NCBI RefSeq assembly: GCF_026283955.1
Contig: NZ_JAPDPE010000004.1
Location: forward strand, 36,865-100,864
Direction: 5' to 3'
Source of the DNA: Dyella silvatica
GTDB taxonomy: Bacteria > Pseudomonadota > Gammaproteobacteria > Xanthomonadales > Rhodanobacteraceae
DNA length: 64,000 nt
The first letter of the stretch is position 1. Each line of letters starts with the position of its first letter. A program made the position numbers and the translations under genes. This document shows positions 25,201-40,200 of the stretch, piece after piece. The notes under the pieces were generated by a model. The model saw only the letters and a program-made list of their open reading frames with translations. It searched no databases and had not been told where the DNA came from.

Positions 25201-28200
25201 CTTGGACCGCGAACGGATTGCCGCGCGCAGCAATAGCCTGATCGGCAAACACATCCCCGATCTGCAAGCCTATGTGTTGGATGCCGCCTTGCAGCCGTTG
25301 CCGGTCGGCGTGGCCGGTGAGTTGTATATCGCCGGTGAGGGTTTGGCACGCGGGTACTTGAATCGCCCGGCGCTGAGCGCCGAGCGCTTTATCGCCAATC
25401 CGTTCGATCCGAACGGTCGCCGCATGTATCGCACCGGTGACGTCGCGCGCTGGTTACCGCAGGGCGAGCTGGACTTTGTCGGCCGCGCCGACAGTCAGGT
25501 CAAGATTCGTGGCTTCCGCATCGAGTTGGGCGAGATCGAAGCCTGTTTGCTGCAGCAGCCGTCGGTGGCCCAGGCCACGGTCATCGTTCGCGAGGATCAG
25601 CCCGGTCACAAGCAATTAGTCGGCTATCTGGTCGCCGCCACTGGACAAACCCTGGATGCCGCCACGCTACGGCGCACGCTGTCCGAACACCTGCCCGAGC
25701 ATATGGTGCCTGCCGCCCTGGTCATGCTCGATGCCTTGCCGCTGACTACCAATGGCAAGCTCGATCGCAAGGCACTGCCCGCGCCGGATTTCATCTCCAC
25801 CAGCCGACGCACGGCGCGCACGCCGAAGGAAGAAATCCTGGTCGGCCTGTTTGCGGAAATTCTCGGCCTGGAATCGGTCGGCATCGATGACAGCTTCTTC
25901 GATCTGGGCGGCCATTCCTTGCTGGCCACCCGCCTGGTCAGCCGCATTCGCTCGACCCTGGATGTCGAGTTGCCGATTCGCGCCCTGTTCGAAAGCCCCA
26001 CGGTGTCCGGCCTGGCCGGGCAGTTAGGCATGGGCGGCGCCGCGCGCTCGGCGTTGCGGCCGATGCCGCGCAGCGAACGCATTCCGCTGTCTTTTGCCCA
26101 GCAACGACTGTGGTTTCTGCACCAGTTCGAAGGCCCCAGCCCGACCTACAACATTCCCTTGGGACTACGGCTGCAAGGCCAGCTCGATACGGCAGCCTTG
26201 CAGGCGGCCTTGAACGATGTGCTGATACGCCACGAAAGCCTGCGCACGGTGTTCAGCGAAAGCGACCGCGATGGCCACGCCTGGCAGACCATTCTCGACA
26301 GCGATGCCGTATCGCTGAATTTTTCCGTGGTCGCCTGCGACGAAGCAGAACTTGAGCGTCAACTCGACCTGGCCGCCGGCTACAGTTTCGACCTGGCGCG
26401 CGAGATGCCGATCCGTGCATGGCTGTTCGCATTAAGCCCAACGCTGCACGTGTTGCTGCTGTTGGTGCACCACATCGCCAGCGACGGCTGGTCGTGGGCG
26501 CCGCTATCGCGCGACCTGGCCACTGCGTATGCGGCACGCCTGCAAAGTCAGCCGCCGACATGGTCGCCGCTGCCGGTGCAGTACGCCGATTACGCGCTGT
26601 GGCAGCGCCAATGGCTAGGCCATGAATCGGACCCGGACAGCGCGCTTGCCGCGCAAATTGCTTACTGGAAGCAAACGCTCGCCGGCCTGCCCGAGCAGCT
26701 GACGCTGCCTACGGACCGGCCGCGCCCGGCGCAATCGAGCTTCCATGGCGAACTACGCATCTTTGAGCTAGACACGCCGCTGCATGTCCGCTTGCTGGAA
26801 CTGGCGCGCGATGCCAAGGCCACGTTGTTCATGGTCTTGCACGCGGCCATCGCTACGTTGTTGTGCAAGCTCGGGGCGGGCACCGACATTCCCATCGGCA
26901 CCTCGCTGGCGGGGCGCACCGATGACGCGCTCAACCATCTGGTCGGCTTCTTCGTCAATCTCTCGGTATTGCGCACCGACTGCTCGGGCAACCCCAGCTT
27001 CCGCGAGCTGTTGCAGCAAGTCCGCGCGGTCGATCTGGCCGCCTATACGCATCAGGATCTGCCGTTCGAGCGCCTGGTCGAAATCATCAACCCGGTCCGC
27101 TCGCAGTCGCACCATCCGCTGTTCCAGGTGGCCCTGGTGTTCGGCAACAACTCCAATGCATCGCTGCAGCTACCCGGCCTTGACGTTTCATCGCAGCCGC
27201 TGAGCGGCGACAGCGCCAACTACGATCTCACCTTTACCTTCTCGGAGCGGCGTACCGACAGCGGCGCAGCCGATGGGCTGGCAGCCAGCCTGACCTACGC
27301 CACTGACCTGTTCGACAGCGCCACGGCGCAGACCTGGGTGGCACGGCTGCGCGCGGTGTTTGAGGCGGTGGCGAAAAATCCCGATCAGCCGATCAGCCAG
27401 ATCGATCTGCTCGGTCATGCCGAACGGCAGCAGTTGCTGCTGGACTGGAACGATACCCAGCGCCCGGTCGCTACTGGCACCTTGCCGCAACGCTTTGCCG
27501 AGCAGGCCGGCAGGACGCCGTATGCGATCGCCGCGGTCGCCGGCAATCAATCGCTAAGCTATGCCGAACTCGATATCCGCGCCAATCAACTGGCACACCA
27601 TCTGCAAGCGCTCGGCGTGGGCGCGGAGGTCATGGTCGGGCTGTGCGTGGAACGCTCGCTGGATGTGCTGATCGGCGTGCTTGGCATCCTCAAGGCGGGC
27701 GGCACCTATGTGCCGCTGGACCCGGATTATCCGTCCGAGCGCCTGGCCTTCATGCTTAACGACACCATGATCGCGGTGCTGGTGGCACAGGCCGAGCTGG
27801 TCGAGCGGCTGCCTTCACACTGGGCCCGGGTGGTGGAAATCGATGGCGAGGCCGAGGCGATTGCCCGGCGCCCCATCAGCGCGCCCGAGACAACCGCACG
27901 CGCCGAGCACCTGGCCTACGTGATGTACACCTCCGGCTCCAGCGGCACGCCCAAGGGCATTGGCGTGACCCATCGCAACGTGCTGGAACTGGCGATGGAT
28001 CGACGCTGGCAGGATGAAACCCTGCAACGCGTGCTGATGCATTCGGCGCAAGCCTTCGATGCGTCGACCTATGAGCTGTGGGTGCCGCTGCTCAGCGGCC
28101 GGCAAATTGTCGTGGCGCCAGCGGGCGAAACCGATATTCGCGTGCTGGAACGTGTCATCCGCCAGCAAAACGTGACCTCGCTGTGGCTGAGCGCCGGCCT

Positions 28201-31200
28201 GTTTCATCTGATGGCGGAAGAGTGCGTCGATTGCTTTGCCGAGGTGCGCCAGGTGATTGCCGGTGGCGATGTGCTTTCGCCCATCGTCATTCAATCGCTG
28301 CTGGATCGCTTTCCACGGCTAAAGGTGGTCAATGGCTACGGCCCGACCGAAACCACCACGTTTGCCACCAATCACGCCATGCTCGCCCCTTATAGCGTCG
28401 GTGCCAGCGTACCGATTGGCAGCCCGCTGGATAACACCCAGCTGTATGTGCTGGACGATGCCTTGCAGCCGTTGCCGCAAGGCGTCGCCGGTGAGCTGTA
28501 CATCGCCGGTGAAGGCTTGGCGCGCGGCTATGTCCATCGCGCCACCCTGACCGCCGAACGCTTTGTCGCCAACCCCTTCGACGCCGGCGGCAGGCGCATG
28601 TATCGCACCGGCGACCTGGTGCGCTGGCTGCCCAACGGCCAGCTCGATTTCGCCGGACGCGCCGACAGCCAGGTCAAGATCCGCGGCTTCCGCGTCGAGT
28701 TGGGCGAAATCGAAGCCTGTCTGATGCAACAGTCATCAGTGGCCCAGGCGGCGGTGATTGCGCGTGAAGACTTGCCAGGCCAGAAGCAATTGGTCGGCTA
28801 TCTGGTGGCCAGCGCCGGACAAAGCCTGGATGCGCCGACGCTACGCCAGACCCTGGCTGAGCAGCTGCCCGACTACATGGTGCCGGCCGCGCTGGTGGTG
28901 CTTGATGCGTTGCCACTGACCGCGCATGGCAAGCTCGATCGCCGCGCCCTGCCGGCGCCGGATTTCGTCTCGGTCAGCAAACGCGCGCCGCGCACCCCGC
29001 AGGAAGAAATCCTCGCCGGCCTGTTCGCCGAAGTGCTGCACCTCGAATCGGTAGGCATCGACGACAGCTTCTTCGACCTGGGTGGCCATTCGCTATTGGC
29101 GACGCGGCTGGTCAGCCGCATTCGCTCGACCCTGGATGTTGAACTGCCGATCCGTACGCTGTTCGAAAGCCCCAGCGTTGCCGGCCTGGCCGAGCAACTG
29201 GGGGCCGGCGGCAGTGTGCGCCTGGCCTTGACGCCGATGCCGCGGCCAGAGCGGATGCCGCTCTCCTTTGCGCAACAGCGGCTGTGGTTCTTGCGTCAAT
29301 TCGAAGGGCCAAGCGCGACCTACAATATTCCGTTGAGCCTGCGCCTGCACGGCCAGCTCGACGCGACGGCGCTGCAGGCGGCATTGAATGACGTGGTGAT
29401 GCGTCACGAAAGTCTGCGCACCATTTTCAGCGACGGCGGCGACAGCGCGTGGCAAACCATTCTCGATGCCGGGGTGGCCCGGCTAAACCTGGACATCGTT
29501 GCCGTGAGCGAGGCCGAGCTTGAGCACAAGCTCAGCGAGGCGGCCGTCTACCACTTCGATCTGGCGCATGAGATTCCGATCCGCGCCTGGCTGTTCCCGC
29601 TAAGCCCGGACGAGCATGTGCTGCTGCTGTTGGTGCATCACATTGCCAGCGATGGCTGGTCATGGGCGCCGCTGTTTCGCGACCTCACCGAGGCTTACAG
29701 CGCACGCTTGAAGCAGCAGGCACCCGATTGGGCGCCGCTGCCGGTGCAATACGCCGACTACACGCTGTGGCAGCGTCAATGGCTGGGTCACGAATCCGAT
29801 CCTCACAGCATCATTGCCGCGCAGATCGCGTACTGGAAACGTACGCTGGCCGATCTGCCCGAGCAGCTCAGCCTGCCCACCGATCGGCCGCGTCCGCCAC
29901 AGGCCAGCTTCCGTGGCGGCCATGTCGCCTTCCGTCTCGATGCCGCTCTTTATGCACGCCTGGCGGCGCTGGCCCATGACAATCAATCCACCCTGTTCAT
30001 GGTCTTGCACGCGGCCATTGCGGTACTGCTGTCGAAACTCGGCGCCGGCACCGATATACCGATAGGTACGCCTATTGCAGGCCGTACTGACGATGCGCTC
30101 GACGACCTAGTCGGCTTTTTCGTCAATACGCTGGTGCTGCGTACCGACACCTCGGGCAACCCGAGTTTCCGTGAACTGCTGACCCGGGTCCGCAGTCACG
30201 ACTTGAGCGCCTACACCTATCAAGACCTGCCGTTCGAGCGACTGGTCGAAATCCTCAATCCGTTGCGCTCACTGGGCCATCATCCGTTGTTCCAGGTGGT
30301 GATGGTGTTGCAGAACAATGCCGATGCGGCGATGGAATTCCCCGGCTTGACCCTGGCACCGCAGTCGCTGGGCTATGGCGTGGCCAAATTCGACCTGATC
30401 TTCGGCTTTGCCGAAAGCCGTGCGGCGGATGGTTCGCCGCAGGAACTCCGCGGCAGCATCCAGTACGCCACCGACCTGTTCGATGCGGCCACGGTGGAGC
30501 GATTCGCCCAACGCATCGTCAGCCTGCTGCAGGCGGTTGCCACGGATGCGGATCAGCGCCTGGATCAGATCGACCTGCTCGGCGCGGACGAACGCCAGCA
30601 ATTGCTGATCCAGTGGAACCAAACACAGCGCCCGGCCGCCAACGGCAACTTGCCGCAGCGTTTTACCGAACAGGCCGGCAAGACGCCCGATGCGATCGCC
30701 GCCATCGCCGACGATCAATCCATTACCTATGCGCAACTCGACCGCCGCGCCAATCAGCTGGCCCATCACCTGCAAGCGCTCGGTGTCGGCCAGGAGACCA
30801 TGGTCGGCTTGTGCGTGGAACGTTCGCTCGATGTGCTGATCGGCGTGCTGGGCATTCTCAAGGCCGGTGGCACCTATGTGCCGCTGGACCCGCGTTATCC
30901 GGCCGACCGTCTGGCCTTTATGCTCGACGATATCCAGGCGCCGGTGCTGGTCATCCAGTCGGCGCTGGCCGCTCGCCTGCCCGCGCATCACGCGCAACTG
31001 GTGCAGCTGGATCTTGATGCCGCGGCGATTGCCCGGCATCCGACGACCCCGCCGGCGATCAGTGTGCCCGAGGGCCAGCTGGCCTATGTGATGTACACCT
31101 CCGGCTCTACCGGCGCACCCAAAGGCATCGGCATCACGCATCGCAACGTGCTGGAACTGGCGATGGACCGCTGCTGGCAAGACGGTGCCCAGCAACGCGT

Positions 31201-34200
31201 GCTGATGCATTCGGCGCAGGCCTTCGATGCCTCGACCTACGAGCTTTGGGTGCCGCTGCTGTCTGGCCAGCAGATCATCGTGGCGCCGCCCGGCGATACC
31301 GACATTCACGTGCTTGAGCGTGTCATCACCCGACAAAACGTCACGGCGCTGTTCCTCACCACGGCGCTGTTTCGCTTGCTGGCCGAAGAGCAGCCGCACT
31401 GCTTCAGCCAGGTACGCGCGGTGTGGACCGGTGGCGAAGCCGCCTCGCCGGCCGCCTTCCAGAAAGTCATCGACCGCTGCCCGAACACCCGCGTCGTCCA
31501 CGTCTACGGCCCGACCGAAACCACCACGTTCGCCACCCACTATCCCATGCGTTCGCCGCATGCCGTGGCGGCCAGCGTGCCGATCGGCGCGCCGATGGAT
31601 AACACCCGGCTTTATGTGCTCGATGCCGCCTTGCAGCCATTACCGGTCGGCGTAGCCGGTGAGTTGTATATCGCCGGTGAAGGTCTGGCACGCGGTTATC
31701 TGCATCGCGCTGCGCTGACTTCCGAACGTTTTGTCGCCAATCCGTTCGACGCGCACGGCGGGCGCATGTATCGCACCGGCGATCTGGTGCGCTGGTTGCC
31801 CCAGGGCCAGATCGACTTTGTCGGCCGCGCCGATGGCCAGGTCAAGATCCGCGGTTTCCGCATCGAGCTGGGCGAGATCGAAGCCTCGCTGCTGCAACAG
31901 CCGATGGTCGCCCAGGCTGCCGTCATCGTTCGCGAAGATCAGCCCGGGCATAAACAGCTGGTCGGTTATCTGGTGCCGGCGGCGGGTCATCAAGTAGATG
32001 CGTTGTCGCTGCGCCGCACCTTGTCCGAGCATCTGCCCGAGTACATGGTGCCGGCCGCGCTGGTCGTGCTCGATGCCTTGCCGCTGACTACCAATGGCAA
32101 GCTCGATCGCAAGGCGCTGCCCGCGCCGGACTTTATCTCGACCAGCAAGCGTGCCGCGCGCACGCCACAGGAAGAAATTCTCGCCGGCCTGTTCGCCGAA
32201 GTATTGGGGCTGGCCTCGGTCGGTATCGACGACAGTTTTTTTGACCTGGGCGGGCATTCCCTGTTGGCCACTCGATTGGTCAGCCGCATCCGTTCGACCC
32301 TGGAAACCGAACTGCCGATTCGCGCCTTGTTCGAGCATCCCACTGTGGCCGGCGTCGCCGGGCAGCTCGGCGTGGCGCGTGCGGTTCGCACGGCATTGCA
32401 TCCGATGCCACGGCCCGAACGCATTCCATTGTCGTTCGCCCAGCAGCGCTTGTGGTTTCTGCATCAGTTCGAAGGCCCCAGCCCGACCTACAACATCCCC
32501 CTGGGCCTGCGCCTGCAAGGCCAGCTCGATGCTAATGCCTTGCAAGCCGCCTTGAACGATGTGCTGGCCCGGCATGAAAGCCTGCGCACCATTTTCAGCG
32601 ACAACGGCGACAGCGCCTGGCAAACCATTCTCGATGCCGCCAGCGCCCAGCTAAAGCTGGACATCGTTGCGGCGAGCGACGTCGATATCCAGCAACAGCT
32701 AAGCCACGCCTCGGCCTACAGCTTCGACCTGGCGCATGAGATTCCCCTACGCGCGTGGCTGTTCCGGCTAAGCCCGACCGAGCATGTACTGTTGCTGCTG
32801 GTGCATCACATCGCCGGCGACGGTGCATCGCTGGCACCGTTGGCTCGCGATCTCGGCACCGCTTATACGGCTCGCCTCCAGGGCCAGCCGCCGGCATGGG
32901 CCGCGCTGCCGGTGCAGTACGTCGACTATGCGTTATGGCAACGGCAGTGGCTGGGTCATGAATCCGATCCAGACAGTGCGCTCACGGCGCAGATCAGCTA
33001 TTGGAAGCAGGCGCTGGCCGATCTGCCCGAATTGCTGAGCCTGCCGACGGATCGAGCGCATCCGACGCAGCCCAGCTTCCGCGGCGGCCATGTGGGCTTC
33101 CATCTGGATGGCCAGGTGCATAGGCGGCTGGCCGAGCTGGCACGCAGCCATCAGGCCAGTCTGTTCATGGTGTTGCACGCCGCCGTCGCGGTGCTGCTGT
33201 CCAAGCTCGGCGCAGGCCATGACATTCCCATCGGCACACCGATTGCCGGCCGCACCGATGACGCCCTGGACGACCTGGTCGGCTTTTTCGTCAACACCCT
33301 GGTGCTGCGCACCGATACCTCGGGCAACCCCAGTTTCCGCGAATTGCTGACCCAGGTGCGCAGTCATGACCTGGGTGCGTACACCCATCAAGACCTGCCC
33401 TTCGAGCGGCTGGTCGAGATTCTCAATCCGTCGCGCTCGATGAGTCATCACCCGTTGTTCCAGGTAATGGTGGCGTTGCAGAACAACAGCAGCGATACGC
33501 TGGAACTGCCCGGCCTGACGCTGGCGGCGCAAGCGACTGGCTACAGCATGGCCAAGTTCGACCTGACCTTTGGCTTTGCCGAAAGCCGTGCCGCCGATGG
33601 CACACCGCTGGAAATCCACGGCAGCATTCAGTACGCCACCGATCTGTTCGATGCGGCCACCGCCGAGCTGTTCGCCCAGCGGCTGCAGCGTTTGCTCGAA
33701 GCCATCGCCGACAACGCCGACCAGCGCATCGGCCAGATCGATCTGCTCAGCCCGGTCGAGCGCGAACAACTCGTGCTCGGCTGGAACGACACCGCGCAGC
33801 CGGTGCCCGCCCTGAGCTTGCCGCAGCTTTTTGAACAGCAAGCAAGGCGCAGCCCCGACCTCGTCGCCGTGGTGTTCGAAAAGCAGTGGCTTAGCTATCG
33901 ACAGCTCAACGCACGCGCCAATCAGCTCGCGCGTTGCCTGATCGAGGAAGGCGCCGGCCCCGAGCAAATCATCGCCCTTGCCCTGCCCCGCTCGCTGGAC
34001 ATGCTGGTGGCCTTGCTCGCCGTGCTGAAAAGCGGTGCCGCCTATCTGCCGCTGGACCCGGAATATCCGCGCGACCGCCTCGCCTTCATGCTGGGCGATG
34101 CCACGCCGTTACGGGTGATTACCGTCAGCGATATCGCCGCACGCCTGCCAGCCCACGCACCGCTGCTGATGCTGGATCAGGTGACGCAAATCCATCGCCT

Positions 34201-37200
34201 GCAACAAGCGGCAGATACCGACCTCAGCGACGACCAGCGTCGCGGCGCGCCGACCCTGGCGCACCCGGCTTACGTCATCTATACCTCGGGCTCGACCGGC
34301 AAACCGAAGGGCGTGGTGATCACGCATCGCGGCTTGAGCAATTACCTCGCCTGGGCCGGCGCCACCTACCCCACTGCCCAAGGCACGGGTGCGCCGGTCA
34401 ATACATCATTGTCGTTCGACGCCACGGTGACGAGTCTGTACCTGCCGTTGCTGGCCGGACAAACCGTCACGCTATTGCCGCAGCAGCAGGAGTTCGAGGT
34501 ACTGGCCGGCTACCCCGCGCACGCCGCGCCGTTTGGCTTGCTCAAGCTACCCCCGGCACAGCTGGATGTACTCAATCAGCTGGTGCTGCCCGAGCACCGT
34601 GCCGGCATGGCCCATACCCTGGTCATCGGTGGCGAAGCCTTGAACCCGGCCTCGGTGGCACGCTGGCTGGAACACGCCCCTCATTCGTCGCTGGTCAATG
34701 AGTACGGCCCGACCGAGACAGTGGTGGGTTGCGTCGTGCATACCGTGACGACGGACAACCTGCGCAACGAACGTATTCCGATTGGCCGTCCGATCTGGAA
34801 CACCCAGGTGTATGTGCTGGATGACGCGCTGCAGCCGCTGCCCGCCGGTGTCGCCGGTGAGTTGTATATCGCCGGCGACGGCCTGGCCCGTGGCTACCTC
34901 AATCGTGCGGCGCTGACGGCCGAACGCTTCGTCGCCAACCCCTTCGCAGCGGGCCAGCGCATGTATCGCACCGGTGACCTGGTGCGCTGGCTGGCCCATG
35001 GCGAACTCGATTTCATCGGTCGCGCCGATCAGCAGGTGAAGATTCGCGGCTTCCGCATCGAGCTGGGCGAAATCGAAACCTGCCTGATGCTGCAGCCTGC
35101 CGTGGCCCAGGCCACGGTGATTGCGCGCGAGGATCACACCGGTCAAAAGCAGTTGCTCGGTTATCTGGTCGCCACGGCAGGCCAGCGCATCGATGTCGCG
35201 CTGGTGCGCCGCAGCCTGGCCGAACGCCTGCCCGATTACATGCTGCCAGCCGCCCTGATCGTGCTGGATACCTTGCCACTGACCGCCAACGGCAAGCTGG
35301 ATCGCGCCGCCTTACCCGCGGCGGACTTCGTCTCGATCAGCAAACGCACGCCACGTACACCGCAGGAGGAAATCCTCGCCGGGCTGTTCGCCGAAGTGCT
35401 TAACCTCGAAACGGTGGGCATCGACGACAACTTCTTCCATCTGGGCGGCCACTCCTTGCTGGCGACCCGCTTGTTCAGTCGCATCCGCGCCACCCTGGGG
35501 GTCGAGCTGCCGCTGCGGACATTGTTCGAAAGCCCCACCGTTTCCGCGCTCGCCGGGCCATTGAGTCGCGGCCATCGGGCACGCCAGGCGTTGCAGCCGA
35601 TGCCTCGGCCGACGCTTGTTCCGTTGTCGTTCGCCCAGCAGCGATTGTGGTTTCTGCAGCAGTTCGAGGGGCCTAATGCGACTTACAACATTCCCCTGGG
35701 CCTGCGCCTGGACGGGCATCTCGACATACCGGCGCTGCAGGGCGCCTTGAACGATGTGCTGGCACGCCACGAAAGCCTGCGCACGATTTTCAGCGATGGC
35801 GGTGACAGCGCCTGGCAAACCATTCTCGATGCCGACGCAACGCAGCTGCCGATGGAGATCGTGGCCAGCAGCGAAGCCGACCTGGCGCAGCAACTGAGCG
35901 AAGCCGCGAATTATGGCTTTGAGCTGGGCCGCGAGATCCCGGTGCGTGCCTGGCTGTTCCCGCTAGGGCCGACCCAGCATGTATTACTGCTGTTGCTGCA
36001 TCACATCGCCAGCGATGGCTTGTCGTTGGCGCCATTGACGCGTGACCTGACGACGGCCTATAGCGCACGCCTTCAAGGCGATGCGCCGGCCTGGCCACCG
36101 CTGCCGGTGCAGTACGCCGACTATGCCCTGTGGCAACGCGAATGGCTGGGTCACGAATCCCAGGCGGACAGTGCGATTGCCGCGCAAATCGCCTATTGGA
36201 AGCAGGCGCTGGCCGACCTACCCGAACAGCTCAGCCTGCCCACCGACCGGCCGCGTCCCCTGCAGGCCAGCTTCCGTGGCGAGCATGTGGGCTTTGCATT
36301 GGACAGCCGGCTGCATGCACGGCTAAGCGAGCTGGCACGTCAGCATCAAGCCACGCTGTTTATGGTGCTGCATGCGGCGGTTGCCGTGCTGCTGTCCAAA
36401 CTGGGCGCGGGCGATGACATTGCCATCGGCACGCCTATCGGCGGTCGCACCGATGACGCCCTGGATGACCTGGTCGGCTTCTTCGTCAATACGCTGGTGT
36501 TGCGCGCCGATACCTCGGGCAACCCCAGCTTTGCTCAATTGCTGGCGCGCGTGCGCAGTCATGACCTGGGCGCGTATACCCATCAAGACCTGCCCTTCGA
36601 GCGATTGGTCGAGATTCTCAACCCAGCCCGTTCGCTAAGCCATCACCCCTTGTTCCAGGTCATGGTGTCGCTGCAGAACAACGCCAGCGCGACGATGGCG
36701 TTACCTGGCCTTACCGTTGCCGCGCAAAGCACCGGCTATGGCGCCGCCAAGTTCGACCTGAGCTTTGGCTTTGCCGAGAGCCGCGCGAATGACGGCACGC
36801 CGCAGCCATTCTGGGGCAGCATTCAATACGCCACCGACTTGTTCGATGCCGCGACCATCGAACAATTGGCGCAGCGGCTGGTGCGGCTGCTGGAAACGGT
36901 CGCCGACAACGCCGACCAGCGTATCAGCGAGATCGACCTGCTCAGCCCCGCCGAACGCCGGCAACTGGTGCTCGGCTGGAACGAAACCGACCACCCGCTG
37001 GCCGAACTCACCCTGCCACAGTGGTTCGAGCAGCAAGTCGCGCGCACGCCGGATGCCATCGCGGTGGTATTCGAAGCCAGCGAGCTGACTTATCGGCAGA
37101 TCAACGCCCGCGCCAATCGGCTCGCGCATAAGCTGATCGCGCAAGATATCGGCCCGGAGCAGATCGTCGCGATCGCGCTGCCGCGTTCTATCGACATGGT

Positions 37201-40200
37201 GGTCGCGCTGCTGGCCGTGCTCAAGGCGGGTGCGGCCTACCTGCCGCTGGACCCGGAGTATCCGCGCGACCGCCTCGCCTACATGCTCGATGCCGCCGTG
37301 CCGGCGTGCGTGATCAGCCATGCCGGCGCCGCCGCCCAGCTTCCGGCCGGGGTGAGCTTGTTGCTGCTTGACCACGACCACATGCAGGCCGATCTGGCGC
37401 AGCGGCCCGACAGCAATCCCACCGACGCACAGCGCAAGCGGCCGCTACGAGCAGCGCATCTGGCATATGTGATCTTTACTTCCGGCTCTACCGGCAAGCC
37501 CAAAGGGGTCATGGTCAGCCAGGCCAACCTGGTCAATCACATGCAGTGGATGCAGACCTGCTACCCCTGTTTCCCCGACGACCGTTTGCTGGCGCGTACC
37601 TCGGTCAGTTTCGATGCGGCTGAATGGGAGCTCTGGATTCCGTTACTTAGCGGTATTCCGATGTATCTCCTGCCGGACCGGCTCAAACACGATCTCGACG
37701 GCATCCTCGCCTATAGCGAGAGTCAGCAAATCACCTTGGCGCAATGGGTGCCATCGATGCTGCCGACCCTGCTTACCAGCGCAGCGCAGCCGCGGTTTCG
37801 CCTGATCTTCGCCGGTGGCGAAGCCTTACCGCAGGAGCTGGCGCAAAAGCTGGTGCAGCGCTGGCGTGCACCGATCGTCAATTTGTATGGCCCAACCGAA
37901 ACGACGATCCAGGTGTCGTCGCATCTGTGGCAGGTACAGCGCAAACCCGACCCGGCCCGCGCACCGGCTGGCCTGGTACCGATCGGCCGCCCGCTGTGGA
38001 ACACCCGGATGTACGTGCTCGACGCGGCCTTGCAGCCACGGCCCGTCGGTGTCGCCGGCGAGCTGTATATCGCGGGCAACGGCCTGGCCCGCGGTTACCT
38101 CAACCGCGTCGCGCAGACCGCCGAACGCTTTGTCGCCAACCCGTTCGACTCCGCCGGCAGCCGGATGTACCGCACCGGTGACATGGTGCGCTGGCTGCCC
38201 GATGGCGAGCTCGATTTTGTCGGCCGCGCGGATCATCAAGTCAAGATCCGCGGCTTCCGCATCGAGCTGGGCGAAATCGAAACCTGCCTGATGCATCAAG
38301 CCGCCGTCGCCCATGCCAGCGTGATTGCCCGCGAGGATCACGCCGGCCAGCCGCAACTGGTCGGCTATCTGGTGGCTGCGGCCGGTCATCATATCGATGC
38401 CGTGTCGCTGCGCCGCACCCTGTCCGAGCACCTGCCCGATTACATGGTGCCCGCCGCGCTGATCGTGCTCGACGCACTGCCGCTGACCGCCCATGGCAAG
38501 CTGGACCGCAAGGCGCTGCCGGCGCCCGATTTCATCTCGACCAGCCGACGTACGCCACGGACGCCACAGGAGGAGATTCTCGCCAGCCTGTTTGCCGATG
38601 TGCTCGGCCTGGAGTCGGTCGGCATCGACGACAGCTTCTTCGATTTGGGCGGCCATTCGTTGCTGGCGACGCGGCTGGTCAGCCGTATCCGCTCGACCCT
38701 GGATGTGGAGCTGCCGATCCGCGCGCTGTTCGAAACGCCGACGGTGTCCGGCATGGCGGAGCAGCTAGGCACCGAGCATATCGCCCGCCTGGCGCTGCAC
38801 CCGATGCCACGGCCTGGGCGCATTCCGCTGTCGTTTGCGCAGCAGCGGCTGTGGTTCCTGCATCAGTTCGAGGGCCCCAGCGCGACCTACAACATACCCC
38901 TGGGCTTGCGCCTGCAAGGACCACTCGATACCGACGCCTTGCAGGCCGCGCTGAACGATGTGCTGCTGCGCCACGAAAGTCTGCGCACGATCTTTGCCGA
39001 CAGCGATGGCGAGGCCTGGCAAACCATTCTCAGCACCGATACCGCCCGGCTAAGCCTTGAATGGCTCGCCGCCAGCGAGGCCAGCCTTAGTCAACAACTC
39101 GATCAGGCCGCCGCTTATAGCTTTGAGCTGAGTCGTGAGCTACCCATCCGCGCATCGCTGTTCAGGCTGAACCCGACCGAGCATGTGTTGCTGCTATTGC
39201 TGCATCACATCGCCGCTGACGGTGCCTCGCTGGCCCCGCTCAAGCACGACCTGACCCGTGCCTATGCGGCACGCCTGCACAATCACCCGCCCACCTGGGC
39301 CGCCTTGGCGGTGCAGTACGCCGACTATGCGTTATGGCAACGGCAGTGGCTGGGGCATGAGTCCGACGCCGACAGCGCGATTGCCCGGCAAATCGCCTAT
39401 TGGACCTCGGCGCTGGCCGATCTGCCGGAACAGCTCAGCCTGCCCACCGATCGCCCCCGCCAGGCCCAGGCCAGCTTCCGTGGCGAACATGTCGGCTTCC
39501 GTTTGAACCAGCGCATACACACGCGCTTGTCTGAGCTGGCGCGCGGCAGTCAGGCCAGTTTGTTCATGGTGCTGCACGCCGCCGTCGCGGTGCTGTTGAG
39601 CAAGCTCGGCGCAGGTCATGACATCCCCATCGGCACGCCGATTGCCGGCCGCACCGATGATGCTTTGGACGACCTGGTCGGCTTTTTCGTCAATACCCTG
39701 GTGCTGCGTGCCGATACCTCGGGCAACCCTCGCTTCCGCGACTTGCTGGGCCAGGTACGCAGCCATGACCTGGCTGCATACACCCATCAAGACCTGCCCT
39801 TCGAGCGGCTGGTCGAAATTCTCAACCCGCCGCGCTCGTTGAATCATCACCCGCTGTTCCAGGTCATGCTGGTGCTGCAAAACCATAGCGTCGCCGAGCT
39901 GCAACTCCCTGGCCTGAGCTTTACCCCGCAAGCGGCTGGCCAGGACACCGCCAAGTTCGACCTGACCTTCGGTTTTGCCGAAAGCCGTGCCGCCGATGGC
40001 ACGCCGCTGGAAATCCACGGCAGCATTCAGTACGCCACCGATCTGTTCGATACAGCCACGATCGAGCTATTCGCCCAACGCCTGGTACGCCTGCTGGAAG
40101 CGGTCGCCGTGGATGCCAACCAGCGCATCGGCGAGATCGACCTGCTCAGTACGGCGGAGCGCCAACAACTGCTACTCGGCTGGAACGATACCGCCCACCC

